A DNA stretch of 64,000 nt, taken from JADGHX01 sp037200125. GTDB taxonomy: Bacteria; Pseudomonadota; Gammaproteobacteria; Steroidobacterales; Steroidobacteraceae. Positions within the stretch are counted from its first letter, which is position 1. Every line of letters starts with the position of its first letter. Of this stretch, positions 16,539 to 25,699 are shown one piece after another. The position numbers were made by a program, and so were the translations under genes. The DNA is taken from assembly GCA_037200125.1 (NCBI GenBank), contig JBBCGS010000003.1, positions 992,001 to 1,056,000 of the forward strand. Direction: 5' to 3'. The notes under the pieces are model-generated. The model had not been told where the DNA came from. It ran no database searches and worked only from the letters and a program-made list of their open reading frames with translations.

Positions 16539-17834
16539 TCAGCGGTGTTTCTTCGCCTTGGCGCGGGACGCCTTCTTCTTTGCCGGAGCGGCCTTCTTCG
16601 CCGCCTTCTTGCCCTTCTTCGCGGCGGCCTTCGCCTTGCCCTTGGCGGCTACTTTCTTGGCCGCTTTTCTGGCCACTTTCTTGGCCACTTTCTTGGCCGG
16701 GGCCTTCTTGGCGGCGGCTTTCTTGCCCTTCTTCGCCGCGGCTTTGGCAGGCGCCTTGGCGGGCGCTTTCGCGGCGGGCTTCGCAGCCGGCTTCACCGCA
16801 GCGGGTTTTGCAGCGGCTGGTTTTGCAACAGCCACAGCTGGCTTTGCGGCAGTTGGTTTCACGGCAGCTGGCTTTGCGGCAGCCGGCTTCGCGGCAGCAG
16901 CAGCGGGTGCAGCCGCCGCCGGAGCGGCTGCGGGCTTCGCCGGTTTCGCAGCGGGCTTCACTTCGGCAGGCTTCGCGGCCACCGGCTCCGCGGCGGGCGC
17001 CGCCACCTTCTCGGCCTTCGGCTTCGGCGCCTTCGCCGGCTTTTCGGGCTTCGCGGCCGGCTTGGCGGATTTCGCAGCCTCATGCACCGCAAACGGCGCA
17101 CCTTCCGAATCCATCACCTGCGCGATCCAGCTGCCGCCCGGCACTTCCATCGGGCCGTTCATGACGCGCCCACCGGCGCTCTTCGCGGCGCTTGCCGCCT
17201 TGCCCACGTCGTCGACACTGATGTAGCAGAGCCAACTCGGCCCCGTCCCCGTGCCGTCCGGGGATACGAACATGCCGCCGTACTGGTTGCCTTGATGAAG
17301 GAACAGGTGATAGTTGCCCGCCGGCGGCCCCATGTCATGCACCGGGCCCGCTTCCCAGCCGAGCAGCTTCGTATAGAACTCCATCGCAGCCTTGGCGTCC
17401 GTCGTTGCCAGCTCGTGCCAGCTGAAATCGCCAGCGCTGGGCGTCGATGCGCCATTGCCACCGGTTTCGCCACCCGACTGGTAGACGGCGAACTGCGCGC
17501 CCTGCGGATCCACCAGCACGGCATAAGACCCGCCGTTGGGCAGGTCGGATTTGTCCTTCAGCACGCGGCCACCGAGACCTTTGGCGGCGTCGGCCGTTGC
17601 GCCGACATCCGGCACGGCGACATACGGCAGCCAGTGCGGCGGCGCCGAGCCATCGAGCTTTGCGATGCCTCCGACGGGGCCGTTCTTGGCGACCCACATG
17701 GAGTAAGAAGAATCTTGCTCCCACGGCTGCAATTTCCATGGGACAACCTTCGTGTAGAACGCGGTTGCGGCGGCTGCATCAGCACTCAGCAGCTCATGCC
17801 AGACAAATTTGCCCCGGGGATCGGCGTTGCTCAT
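16539..17834 (-). CDS. two-domain VOC (glyoxalase-fold) protein with histone H1-like tail
   Basis: 431 residues in two unlike halves. Residues 1-about 250 are two tandem VOC domains (FVWHELLSADAAAATAFYTK and FSWHELATTDAKAAMEFYTK start each), as in CFP32/glyoxalase-like two-domain proteins. From about 255 to the end the chain becomes Ala/Lys/Pro-rich: first repeats such as KPAAAKPAAVKP, then a highly basic stretch (KKVAKKVARKAAKK) like histone H1 or AlgP tails. The tail probably binds DNA, RNA or polyphosphate. ATG 17834 sits behind an AAGGGAA site. The fusion is in frame with no sign of a frameshift, though the tail DNA is repetitive and prone to length change. Confidence 0.88.
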   Translation of the reverse strand: MSNADPRGKFVWHELLSADAAAATAFYTKVVPWKLQPWEQDSSYSMWVAKNGPVGGIAKLDGSAPPHWLPYVAVPDVGATADAAKGLGGRVLKDKSDLPNGGSYAVLVDPQGAQFAVYQSGGETGGNGASTPSAGDFSWHELATTDAKAAMEFYTKLLGWEAGPVHDMGPPAGNYHLFLHQGNQYGGMFVSPDGTGTGPSWLCYISVDDVGKAASAAKSAGGRVMNGPMEVPGGSWIAQVMDSEGAPFAVHEAAKSAKPAAKPEKPAKAPKPKAEKVAAPAAEPVAAKPAEVKPAAKPAKPAAAPAAAAPAAAAAKPAAAKPAAVKPTAAKPAVAVAKPAAAKPAAVKPAAKPAAKAPAKAPAKAAAKKGKKAAAKKAPAKKVAKKVARKAAKKVAAKGKAKAAAKKGKKAAKKAAPAKKKASRAKAKKHR

Positions 17835-18118
17835 GACTTTTTTTCCCTTGTTGCCTTCGTGCGAGCGAGAAGAAGCGAGGAGAGTCGGCGCGCCATTCTC
17901 CACCGCCGCCGCGCAGAGTAAATACCCGCAACGACGTGATCGTTACAAAAACATGTGCGAACGCGAGTTGCTCGCGCTGCGCGCGGCTCGATGTAACCTT
18001 TTGCCCGACTCGCCGCACGTCCCGTCGCCCTGGCACTGCCGTTCCGCTCGGCGAGCCGGCACAATTTCGACCCGGTCAGCGCGCCATGCGCCCCCGCTTG
18101 CGTAGTAAAGGTATCCCG

Positions 18119-20209
18119 ATGCCTCACTGTTCGCGTCTGGTGTCTCTCGCCCTCACCCTGCTCTCGCTGGCCAGCGGCGCCGCCCTCGCCCAGGGCAACA
18201 CCCCGTTCTCCGCCGAAAAGATGTGGTCCCTCGACCGCCTCGGCGAGCCCACCATTTCCCCGGACGGCAAGCTGGCCGTCCTGCCCGTCACGCGGTACCT
18301 GATGGCCGAAAATAAAGGCCTGACGGACCTGTGGATCCTGCCCACGGCCGGCGGCCCCGCGCGCCAGCTGACCAGCGACACCGCCGCCGACACCTCCCCG
18401 GTCTTCAGCCCCGACGGCAAATGGATCGCCTTTCTTTCGAAGCGCGGGGAGGACAAGGAGACCCAGATCTACGTGATCGCCACGGATGGCGGGGAAGCCC
18501 GCCGCGTCACGAACGTGCCGAATGGCGTGGAGGCGCCGCGCTGGTTTCCGGACAGCCGCCATATCGCCTTCATCACCTCCATCTGGATGGATCTGGTGCG
18601 CTGGGAGGACCAGGACAAGCGGATGAAGGAGCGTGCCGAGGGCAAGATGACCGGCCGCGTCTGGACACACGCGCCTATCGCCTACTGGGATCACCTGCTC
18701 GACGACACCGAGCGGCATCTGTACTCGATCGACATCCACGGCGGCGAGCCCGTCGCCATCACGCGGCTGTCGGGCTACGCGCTCCAGCAGCAGGAGGTCG
18801 ACGAATACTCGTATGACATCTCGCCGGATGGCCTCGAGGTCGCGTTCCAGTCGAACATCGACAAGACGGGGATCGACCCGAACTACGACATCGTCACGCT
18901 CCCAGCCTGCGGCTGTAAGCCTGCCAAGGATGTGACGACCGACAGCAAGGCCGACGACGGCGAGCCGCGCTACAGCCCGGATGGCAAGACGCTGGCGTTC
19001 GTCCAGCAGCGCATCAAATACTTCTATGGGGATCGCATGCGGCTGATGCTGCTCGATCGCGTCACCGGCAAGGCGAAGGGCATCACGGAAGACTTCGATC
19101 GCTCCGTCAACAACGTGACGTGGATGCCGGACAGTCGCTCGCTCGTTGCGTCGATCGACGACGCCGGGACGCTGCGGGTTTACCGCTTCAACGTGACAGG
19201 CGGCGCCCCCAAGGCGATCACCACCAACCCGAGCTTCAGCTCACTGGCCGTGAGCGCGGGCGCGAAACCGACCGCCGTGGCGATCTGCCAGAGCTTCACC
19301 GAACCGCCGACGCTCGTACGACTCGATCTCGCAAACGGCAGGCCGACACAACTCTCCACGTTCAACGACGCGAAGCTGCAGGACTTCGCGTTCGGCGACG
19401 TGAAGAGCGTCACCTACAAGGGCGCGCAGAACGAAGACGTGCAGATGTGGGTCATCTATCCGCCCCACTTCGATCCGTCTAAGAAGTACCCGGTGTACAT
19501 GCTCCTGCACGGCGGACCACACAACGGCATCGTGGATGGCGTGCAATGGCGGTGGAACGCGCATGTGTTCGCGAGCTGGGGATACATCGTCACCTGGCAC
19601 AACTTCCATGGGTCGAGCGGCTTCGGGCAGAAGTTCGCGGATTCGATCAACCCCGACTGGCTGACGTTTCCGTACGAAGACACGATCAAGGCGGCCGACT
19701 GGCTGATGGCGCAGCCCTACGTCGACAAGGATCGCATGGCCGCCGGCGGCGGCAGCTTCGGCGGGTACCTCGCCTCGGTGCTTCTCGGGCAGCCGCATCC
19801 GTTCAAGACGCTCATTGCGCACGCCGCTGTGTACAACGAGTTCACCGAGCTCGGTTCCGACTTCGGCGCGGAGAAAGAGCGCTTCTACAACTACTGGGAG
19901 AAGCCCGAGGAGTTCGCGAAGATTTCCCCGCACAGCTACGCGGCCAACTTCAAAACGCCGACGCTCGTGATCCACAACCAGCAGGACCAGCGCGTGCCCG
20001 TGAACAATGGCATCGAGCTGTTCAACGTGCTCCAGAAAAAGGGCATCCCCAGCAAACTGCTGTATTTTCCGGACGAGAACCACTGGGTGCTGAAACCTCA
20101 GAATTCGCTGTTCTGGTACAGCAACGTCAAGGACTGGCTGGCGCAGTACGTGCCGCCGGGAGCGCGTGATGCGGCGACTGCTGCGCCGTCGGCCAGCGGG
20201 TCGCGCTGA
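18119..20209 (+). CDS. S9 family prolyl-oligopeptidase-like peptidase, exported
   Basis: A 696-residue serine peptidase with a cleavable signal peptide (cut near residue 25, AALAQG). An N-terminal WD40/TolB-like beta-propeller (ISPDGK, FSPDGKW, YSPDGKT repeats) caps a C-terminal S9 hydrolase domain. The catalytic Ser is in GGGSFGGYL (about 545), Asp in NQQDQRVP (about 622) and His in DENHWVL (about 654). It likely trims peptides in the periplasm. AAAGG precedes ATG 18119. A strong GC hairpin follows 36 bp after the stop. Confidence 0.92.
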   Translation: MPHCSRLVSLALTLLSLASGAALAQGNTPFSAEKMWSLDRLGEPTISPDGKLAVLPVTRYLMAENKGLTDLWILPTAGGPARQLTSDTAADTSPVFSPDGKWIAFLSKRGEDKETQIYVIATDGGEARRVTNVPNGVEAPRWFPDSRHIAFITSIWMDLVRWEDQDKRMKERAEGKMTGRVWTHAPIAYWDHLLDDTERHLYSIDIHGGEPVAITRLSGYALQQQEVDEYSYDISPDGLEVAFQSNIDKTGIDPNYDIVTLPACGCKPAKDVTTDSKADDGEPRYSPDGKTLAFVQQRIKYFYGDRMRLMLLDRVTGKAKGITEDFDRSVNNVTWMPDSRSLVASIDDAGTLRVYRFNVTGGAPKAITTNPSFSSLAVSAGAKPTAVAICQSFTEPPTLVRLDLANGRPTQLSTFNDAKLQDFAFGDVKSVTYKGAQNEDVQMWVIYPPHFDPSKKYPVYMLLHGGPHNGIVDGVQWRWNAHVFASWGYIVTWHNFHGSSGFGQKFADSINPDWLTFPYEDTIKAADWLMAQPYVDKDRMAAGGGSFGGYLASVLLGQPHPFKTLIAHAAVYNEFTELGSDFGAEKERFYNYWEKPEEFAKISPHSYAANFKTPTLVIHNQQDQRVPVNNGIELFNVLQKKGIPSKLLYFPDENHWVLKPQNSLFWYSNVKDWLAQYVPPGARDAATAAPSASGSR

Positions 20210-20245
20210 AGAGCGCCCGTCGCGCGGCCACGCCACCGCGCATCT

Positions 20246-20277
20246 GTGCCCCGCTCGCGTCGAGGCGAGCGGGGCAC
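20246..20277 (+). terminator. GC-rich hairpin after the S9 peptidase gene
   Basis: A perfect 13-bp stem (GTGCCCCGCTCGC pairing with GCGAGCGGGGCAC) with a 6-nt loop, 36 bp past the S9 peptidase stop. No T-run follows, so it may be a Rho-assisted or RNA-stabilising hairpin rather than a classical intrinsic terminator. Confidence 0.5.
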
Positions 20278-20346
20278 TCGCTGAACCGCACGCCCGAGCG
20301 CGCCACGCCGCTGCGGAATGAAGCCTCCTGCACGGGAGGTGCCGTC

Positions 20347-20988
20347 ATGATCGATCGACGCCGATTCCTTGCCACCGCTTCACTCGCGGCCGCCGCAAGC
20401 GCTACGCCTTCGCGCTGGGCGATCGCGCAGACCCGCAAGCCGCTGTCGTTGCTGATTCTCGGCGGCACGCGCTTCATCGGCGTGGAAATGACCGACCTCG
20501 CATTGAAGCGCGGCCACAAAGTCACGTTCTTCAATCGCGGCAAAACCAACGCGGACCTCTTCCCCGACATCGAGCGCATCAAGGGCGACCGCAACGGCGA
20601 GATCGACGGATTGAAGGGCCGCAAGTGGGACGCGGTGATCGACAATTCCGGCTACTTTCCGCGCGCGGTGAAGCTCACCGCGGAACTGCTGGCGCCATGG
20701 GCACCCGCGCCATTCCTCGAAGCACAGAAAGTGGAAGGCTGGAGCGACATGCCCGTCTGGAGCGACCCGAAGGGCGACGACGCGGCATTCGCCGACACCA
20801 GCGCAGCACGCGCTATGAAGGCAGGCCTAAAAATCACGCCAATGCGCAAGACCTGCCACGACACACTCGCCTGGCACCTCACCCGCCCCGCCACCGAGCG
20901 CGACAAACTAAAAGCAGGTATCGCGCCGGAGCGCGAAAAAGAAGTACTCGCGGCACTGGCGAACAAGGCAACCGGGAAGCCAGGCTGA
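20347..20988 (+). pseudogene. NAD-dependent epimerase-like gene with internal deletion
   Basis: 213 residues where full-length relatives have roughly 350-390. The N-terminus has a Tat signal (DRRRFLATASL), then a normal Rossmann start (LLILGGTRFIG at about 38-48). After KLTAELLAPW (about 115) the chain jumps straight to what is normally the C-terminal part (FLEAQKVEGWSDMPVW), omitting the catalytic Tyr-x3-Lys region. The frame is kept, so the product may still be made, but it should lack epimerase activity. It sits directly upstream of palindromic element C. I infer decay by in-frame deletion. Confidence 0.65.
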
Positions 20989-21278
20989 GGGAAGTCGGAA
21001 GAACTTCTCTGAAATCGCCCTGACGGCATCAGGAAGCCGGGGTGTGCAAGCGAAGGGGCCGGGAGAGAAATGACAGGGGGCTGTCGAACTCACCCCCCGC
21101 GCAACCGGGGCGACGTGCGCTCCGACTTGACGCACTAACAATCGAATCTGCCTTCAGGCAGACGGCACAGCGCAGCTGTTCGACAGCCCCCTGTCATTTC
21201 TCTCCCGGCCCCTTCGCTTGCGCACCCCGGCGCCGCGCTCAGCTACAAGCGATTTCAGAGAGGTTCTTCTGACTTCCC
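20989..21278. repeat. long palindromic element, copy C (family 1)
   Basis: About 290 bp, homologous to copy A, but with its centre in the opposite orientation. The termini are GGGAAGTCGGAAGAAC and its near-complement GTTCTTCTGACTTCCC; the inner arms again carry GACAGGGGGCTGTC and its complement on either side of an 88-bp-like loop. The right outer arm lacks the CCTGACGGCATCAGG block present in copy A. It lies between the convergent epimerase and aldehyde dehydrogenase genes, starting at the base after the TGA. Confidence 0.88.
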
Positions 21279-21294
21279 TTAGCGCAGCGCCGCT

Positions 21295-22719
21295 TCAGAG
21301 CTTCACCATCACATGCCGGACAGCGGTGTAATCCTCCAGCGCATACGCGGAAAGGTCTTTTCCGTAGCCACTACGCTTCAATCCCCCGTGAGGCATCTCA
21401 CTCACAAGCATGAAGTGCGTGTTGATCCACGTGCAGCCGTACTGCAGCCGAGCCGCCACCTGCATCGCCTTGCTCACGTCCTTAGTCCACACCGATGAAG
21501 CCAGCCCGTAATCGGACGAGTTGGCCCACTCGATCGCCTGATCCGCATCCTTGAAGCGCGTAACCGACACCACAGGCCCAAACACTTCACGCTGAACAAT
21601 CTCATCCGTCTGCTTCGCGCCAGCAACGACCGTCGGCTCAAAGAAGAACCCACCGCCACTGCGCGCCTTGCCACCCGCCGTAATTTCGATATGCCGCTTC
21701 GACGCCGCCCGATCAACAAACCCCGCTACGCGCTTGCGTTGCTTCGCGCTGATGAGCGGCCCCATCTCCACGCCCTCTTCCCGCTGCGTCCCCACCTTGA
21801 TGCTCCGAACCGCACCACTGAGATCGGCAACGAGCTTGTCGTAGATCTTCGGCCCGGCATAAATGCGGCAGGCCGCCGTGCAATCCTGCCCCGCGTTGTA
21901 GAACCCGAACGTGCGAACCCCGCTCACCACCGACTCAAGATCCGCATCATCGAACACGATCACGGGCGCCTTGCCCCCAAGCTCGAGATGCGTGCGCTTG
22001 GTGCCCTTGGCGGCCGCCTGTAGCACCTTCTCTCCGGTGGATGCATCGCCGGTGAGCGAAATCATCGCCACGCCCGGATGCGAGATGAGCGGCGCGCCCA
22101 CCGTACTACCCCGCCCGCAGACAACATTGACGACGCCCGCCGGGAACAGCTCCGCCATGATCGTCGCAAGCTTCAGCGTCGAAAGCGGCGTCTGCTCGGA
22201 AGGCTTGAGGACCACGGTGTTGCCGCCCGCGAGCGCCGGCGACAGTTTCCACGCCGCCATCATCAGCGGGTAGTTCCAGGGCGCTATCGACGCAACAACA
22301 CCAACCGGGTCGCGACGAATCATGCTGGTGAATCCAGGCAGGTACTCGCCCGCGGCGGAGCCGTGCATCGTGCGCGCGGCGCCAGCGAAGAACCGAAACA
22401 CGTCCGCAATGGCCGGAATCTCGTCGTTCAGCACCGCGTTGTACGGCTTGCCGCAGTTCCGCGATTCGATCTCCGCGAACTCGGCCGCTTCGGCTTCGAT
22501 GCGATCCGCCAGCTTCAGCAGCAGGGTTGCGCGATCCTTCGGCACCGTGGCCGACCCTGTTACGAAAGCCTTCTGCGCCGCCTTGATCGCGTTGTCGATC
22601 TGGCCTTCGGACGCCTCCGCGACGGTCGCGATCTTCGCGCCGGTCGCCGGGTCGAGCACATCTTCTTCCGAGCCCGCGCCCGCCAGCAGCTTTCCGTTGA
22701 TCAGCAGCTTCGTATTCAT
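21295..22719 (-). CDS. patD: gamma-aminobutyraldehyde dehydrogenase
   Basis: A 474-residue NAD-dependent aldehyde dehydrogenase. The catalytic Cys is in NAGQDCTAACR (about 280-290) and the general-base Glu in HLELGGKAP (about 246-254). It is closest in pattern to the betaine/aminobutyraldehyde group (PatD/YdcW), which oxidises 4-aminobutanal from putrescine to GABA. Context supports this: its ATG overlaps the TGA of the second permease gene of a polyamine ABC transporter, so uptake and catabolism would be translationally coupled. A GAGGAAC site precedes the start. Substrate is inferred from family and operon. Confidence 0.82.
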   Translation of the reverse strand: MNTKLLINGKLLAGAGSEEDVLDPATGAKIATVAEASEGQIDNAIKAAQKAFVTGSATVPKDRATLLLKLADRIEAEAAEFAEIESRNCGKPYNAVLNDEIPAIADVFRFFAGAARTMHGSAAGEYLPGFTSMIRRDPVGVVASIAPWNYPLMMAAWKLSPALAGGNTVVLKPSEQTPLSTLKLATIMAELFPAGVVNVVCGRGSTVGAPLISHPGVAMISLTGDASTGEKVLQAAAKGTKRTHLELGGKAPVIVFDDADLESVVSGVRTFGFYNAGQDCTAACRIYAGPKIYDKLVADLSGAVRSIKVGTQREEGVEMGPLISAKQRKRVAGFVDRAASKRHIEITAGGKARSGGGFFFEPTVVAGAKQTDEIVQREVFGPVVSVTRFKDADQAIEWANSSDYGLASSVWTKDVSKAMQVAARLQYGCTWINTHFMLVSEMPHGGLKRSGYGKDLSAYALEDYTAVRHVMVKL

Positions 22720-23504
22720 GTTCGTTCCTCGGCAGGGCGAGTCAGGTAATAAGCCAGCACGATCGGCACGAGCGTCACCGCCACCACGATCACCGCCACG
22801 ACGTTCGTGACGGGCCGATCGCGCGGCCGGAACAGTTCATTGAAAAACCAGATCGGCAGCGTTCGCTCGTGCCCCGACGTGAAGATGGTAACGATGATCT
22901 CATCGAAAGACAGCGCGAAGGCGAGCATCCCGCCCGCGAGCAGCGCAGTGCCGACCTGTGGCAGCAGGACGGCGCGGAAGGTCTGCCAACCATCGGCGCC
23001 GAGATCCATCGAGGCTTCGATCCAGCTCGCGGGAATGCGTCGGATGCGCGCAATCACGTTGTTGTGAACGATGACGATGCAGAACGTCGCGTGACCCGCA
23101 ACGATTGTCCAGAAACCGGGATCGAGCCCCGCAAGCTTGATGGCCGACAGCAGCGCGATGCCGGTGATGATGCCGGGGAGCGCGATCGGCAGCACGAACA
23201 GCAACGTGAGCGTGTCCTTCCCCGGGAATCGACTGCGTGCCAACGCGAGCGCGGCGAGGGTACCGAGTATCAGCGCCGCCAGCGTCGCGATGCTCGCAAC
23301 GCCGAGCGACATCCGCATCGCCGCCCACATGTCGCTTCGCTCGAACGCGAGACGAAACCACTTCAGCGTGAGCCCCGGCGGGGGGAACTGATACGTGCGG
23401 TCCTCAGTCGTGAACGCATACAGCACAATGATCACAACCGGGAAATGCAGGAACGCGAGCCCCGCATAAGCCGCAAGTCGCGAGGCGAGCGGCACGCGTC
23501 TCAT
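22716..23504 (-). CDS. potI: polyamine ABC transporter permease (PotC/PotI type)
   Basis: A 262-residue inner-membrane permease with six hydrophobic segments. The EAA coupling loop (about 165-185, EASMDLGADGWQTFRAVLLP) contacts the ATPase. It is the second of two permeases in a polyamine-type ABC operon; its stop overlaps the dehydrogenase start (ATGA), and it begins 9 bp after the first permease. Confidence 0.85.
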   Translation of the reverse strand: MRRVPLASRLAAYAGLAFLHFPVVIIVLYAFTTEDRTYQFPPPGLTLKWFRLAFERSDMWAAMRMSLGVASIATLAALILGTLAALALARSRFPGKDTLTLLFVLPIALPGIITGIALLSAIKLAGLDPGFWTIVAGHATFCIVIVHNNVIARIRRIPASWIEASMDLGADGWQTFRAVLLPQVGTALLAGGMLAFALSFDEIIVTIFTSGHERTLPIWFFNELFRPRDRPVTNVVAVIVVAVTLVPIVLAYYLTRPAEERT

Positions 23505-23513
23505 GGCCGCGCC

Positions 23514-24464
23514 TCACATCGCATCGAACGCCCCCAGCCGCCTCACCAGCGACAGGTAAATCGCGATGAGGAGGATCGGCACGAGCGAGAAAGCCGCCGC
23601 GAGCGGAATGTTCCCGGCCGTGCCCTGCTGCTGATACACCATCATGCCGATGAAGTATCCGGGCGCCCCCACGATGCTGGGAATGATGTAGTCGCCGAGG
23701 GTCAGCGAGAAGGTGAACACCGAGCCCGCGGCGAGGCCCGGCATCACGAGCGGCAGGATCACGCTTCGAAACGTCTGACCCGGACGCGCGCCGAGATCCG
23801 CCGACGCCTGAATCAGCGATGCGGGCACGCGCTCGAGCGCCGCGGCGATGGGCAGGATCATGTACGGCAGCCACATGTATACGAACACGATGAACATGCC
23901 GAGATACGACGACGCGAGCGACGGCCCGCCTACCGCCGGCAGCCGGAGGATCGCATCCAGCACTCCTTGCGCTCCAATTGCTTGAAACAGCCAGCTAAGG
24001 ATTCCTTCCTTCGCGAGAATCAGGCGCCACGCATACACCTTCACGAGATAACTCGTCCACATCGGCACGAGCACGGCCACGTAGAAAATCGCTTTCGTGC
24101 GCGAAGACGCATAACGGACCATGTAGTTCGCGATCGGGAAGGCGACGAACGCCGCCGCGAGGGTGACGCAGATCGCCATCGTGAGCGTGCGAGTCACGAT
24201 GTCCAGGTTCGCGGGTTGCGTGATGAGCTGCTTGTAAGTCGCGAACGTCGGCGTGCGTACGATCTGCGCTGTGAACTCGTCGATCGAATAGATGCTCTGG
24301 GTCAGCAGAGCGAACAGCGTGCCGAGATAGACCGTGCCGAGCCAGAGCAACGGCGGCACGAGCAGCAACAACAGATAGAAAGTAGGGCGGCGATAGAGAA
24401 ACGTCGAGATCGCACGAAATGGGCCGCCGCCCGCTGACGGTACCGTGGCGGCCGCGGCGTTCAC
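23514..24464 (-). CDS. potH: polyamine ABC transporter permease (PotB/PotH type)
   Basis: A 316-residue permease with about six membrane helices and the EAA-type loop QASADLGARPGQTFRSVILP at about 215-234. It starts with GTG at 24464 behind AAAGG, and has the slightly longer cytoplasmic N-terminus usual for PotH. A 94-bp spacer with no evident hairpin separates it from the ATPase gene. Confidence 0.85.
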   Translation of the reverse strand: MNAAAATVPSAGGGPFRAISTFLYRRPTFYLLLLLVPPLLWLGTVYLGTLFALLTQSIYSIDEFTAQIVRTPTFATYKQLITQPANLDIVTRTLTMAICVTLAAAFVAFPIANYMVRYASSRTKAIFYVAVLVPMWTSYLVKVYAWRLILAKEGILSWLFQAIGAQGVLDAILRLPAVGGPSLASSYLGMFIVFVYMWLPYMILPIAAALERVPASLIQASADLGARPGQTFRSVILPLVMPGLAAGSVFTFSLTLGDYIIPSIVGAPGYFIGMMVYQQQGTAGNIPLAAAFSLVPILLIAIYLSLVRRLGAFDAM

Positions 24465-24558
24465 GAGAAGCGCCTTTCAGGCGCCTGCGGCGTGCGCCGT
24501 CGACGCGGTCCAGGCCGGCCAGCGTCCTCCGCGACACCGCGCGATGCCGCGTTCATGA

Positions 24559-25578
24559 CTAAGCGCTCTCCAACATGACCATGTGCTCGCGTGACCATGC
24601 CAGGCGAACGCGTTCACCCGCATGTCCGGGTACGCGTGCCGACTCGCCCGCGTTGCACGTTGCCGAAAACACGTCTCCGGCATCGAGCCTCACCTGCCAT
24701 CGACACGTAGCGCCATGGAACTGCACGTCGAGCACCGTGCCGTCCGCCGCAACGAACCCAGACGACACGGCATCGTTTGGCGCGAGCACCGCGACACTCT
24801 CGGTGCGAATCGCGAACGGCTGCGACGAGCCCCCGAGCTTCCGCGCGATCTCGCCCTCCGCAACGTTCGCACCGCCGACGAAGCGCGCGACGAACGGCGT
24901 GCGCGGGCGCTTGTAGAGCTCGCGCGCATTCGCCATCTGTTCGATGCGCCCGCTGTTGAACACAGCCACGCGATCGGACATCGACAACGCCTCGCCCTGA
25001 TCGTGCGTGACATAGACAAACGTGATCGCGAGCCGTCGCTGCAGATTGCGCAGCTCGATCTGCATTTCTTCGCGCAGCTTCAGGTCGAGCGCGCCGAGCG
25101 GCTCGTCGAGCAGCAGCACTTTCGGCTGGTTGATCAGCGCCCGCGCGAGCGCCACGCGCTGCTTCTGGCCGCCCGACAACTGCGCCGGTCGCCGGCCTTC
25201 GAAGCCGCGAAGCTTCACGAGGTCCAGCATTTCGTGGGCGCGCGCCGAACGCTCGGCGAGGCTCACTCGGCGCATGCGAGGACCATAGGCAACGTTTTCC
25301 AGCACCGTCATGTGCGGGAAAAGCGCGTAGTCCTGGAACACGGTATTGACGTTGCGCTCGTAGGGCGGAACGGACGAAACGTCACGCCCTTCGAGAAGCA
25401 CCTCGCCGGAGTCCGGGAGATCGAAGCCCGCGATGAGACGCAGGCAGGTCGTCTTGCCCGAGCCGGAAGGCCCGAGCATGGCGAAAAATTCACCGGGCTC
25501 GATAGTCAGCGAGACGCGGTCGACCGCGCGCACCGTACCGAAGGCGCGCGCGACCTCCCGAAACTCGACGGCGTTCAT
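24559..25578 (-). CDS. potG: polyamine ABC transporter ATPase (PotA/PotG type)
   Basis: A 339-residue ABC ATPase with Walker A GPSGSGKTT (about 36-44), signature LSGGQKQRVALARAL, Walker B VLLLDEPLGALD and switch His in VTHDQGEALSMSDR. A C-terminal TOBE region (about 245-339) is present as in PotA/PotG. The ATG lies immediately after a T-run of a double hairpin (25581-25651) and has no visible Shine-Dalgarno site, so translation and transcription of this and downstream genes may be damped relative to the binding protein. Confidence 0.9.
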   Translation of the reverse strand: MNAVEFREVARAFGTVRAVDRVSLTIEPGEFFAMLGPSGSGKTTCLRLIAGFDLPDSGEVLLEGRDVSSVPPYERNVNTVFQDYALFPHMTVLENVAYGPRMRRVSLAERSARAHEMLDLVKLRGFEGRRPAQLSGGQKQRVALARALINQPKVLLLDEPLGALDLKLREEMQIELRNLQRRLAITFVYVTHDQGEALSMSDRVAVFNSGRIEQMANARELYKRPRTPFVARFVGGANVAEGEIARKLGGSSQPFAIRTESVAVLAPNDAVSSGFVAADGTVLDVQFHGATCRWQVRLDAGDVFSATCNAGESARVPGHAGERVRLAWSREHMVMLESA

Positions 25579-25580
25579 TG

Positions 25581-25651
25581 GAAAAAATCGCCTGCGGCGC
25601 GTTTTTCAGACATTGGCTGCGTCCCCGACGGCAAAAAACGCGGTTTTTGCC
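25581..25651 (-). terminator. double hairpin between the binding-protein and ATPase genes
   Basis: On the - strand, a first hairpin (25630-25651: GGCAAAAA...TTTTTGCC arms) is followed by a second (25581-25607) with a CGCC/GGCG stem flanked by A and T runs. The second ends in TTTTTTCC just before the potG ATG. The arrangement looks like an internal terminator or attenuator limiting read-through. A very similar pair lies at 33617-33688. Confidence 0.55.
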
Positions 25652-25699
25652 CGGGCCGCGTGGCCGCCTGCGGCAACGCGCAGCTACGCCCGAACGCCG

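Noticed and set aside
22869..24437. A 522-codon open frame opposite the two permease genes
   Set aside because: The product is Arg/His/Glu-rich nonsense, and the opposite strand encodes two well-conserved permeases.
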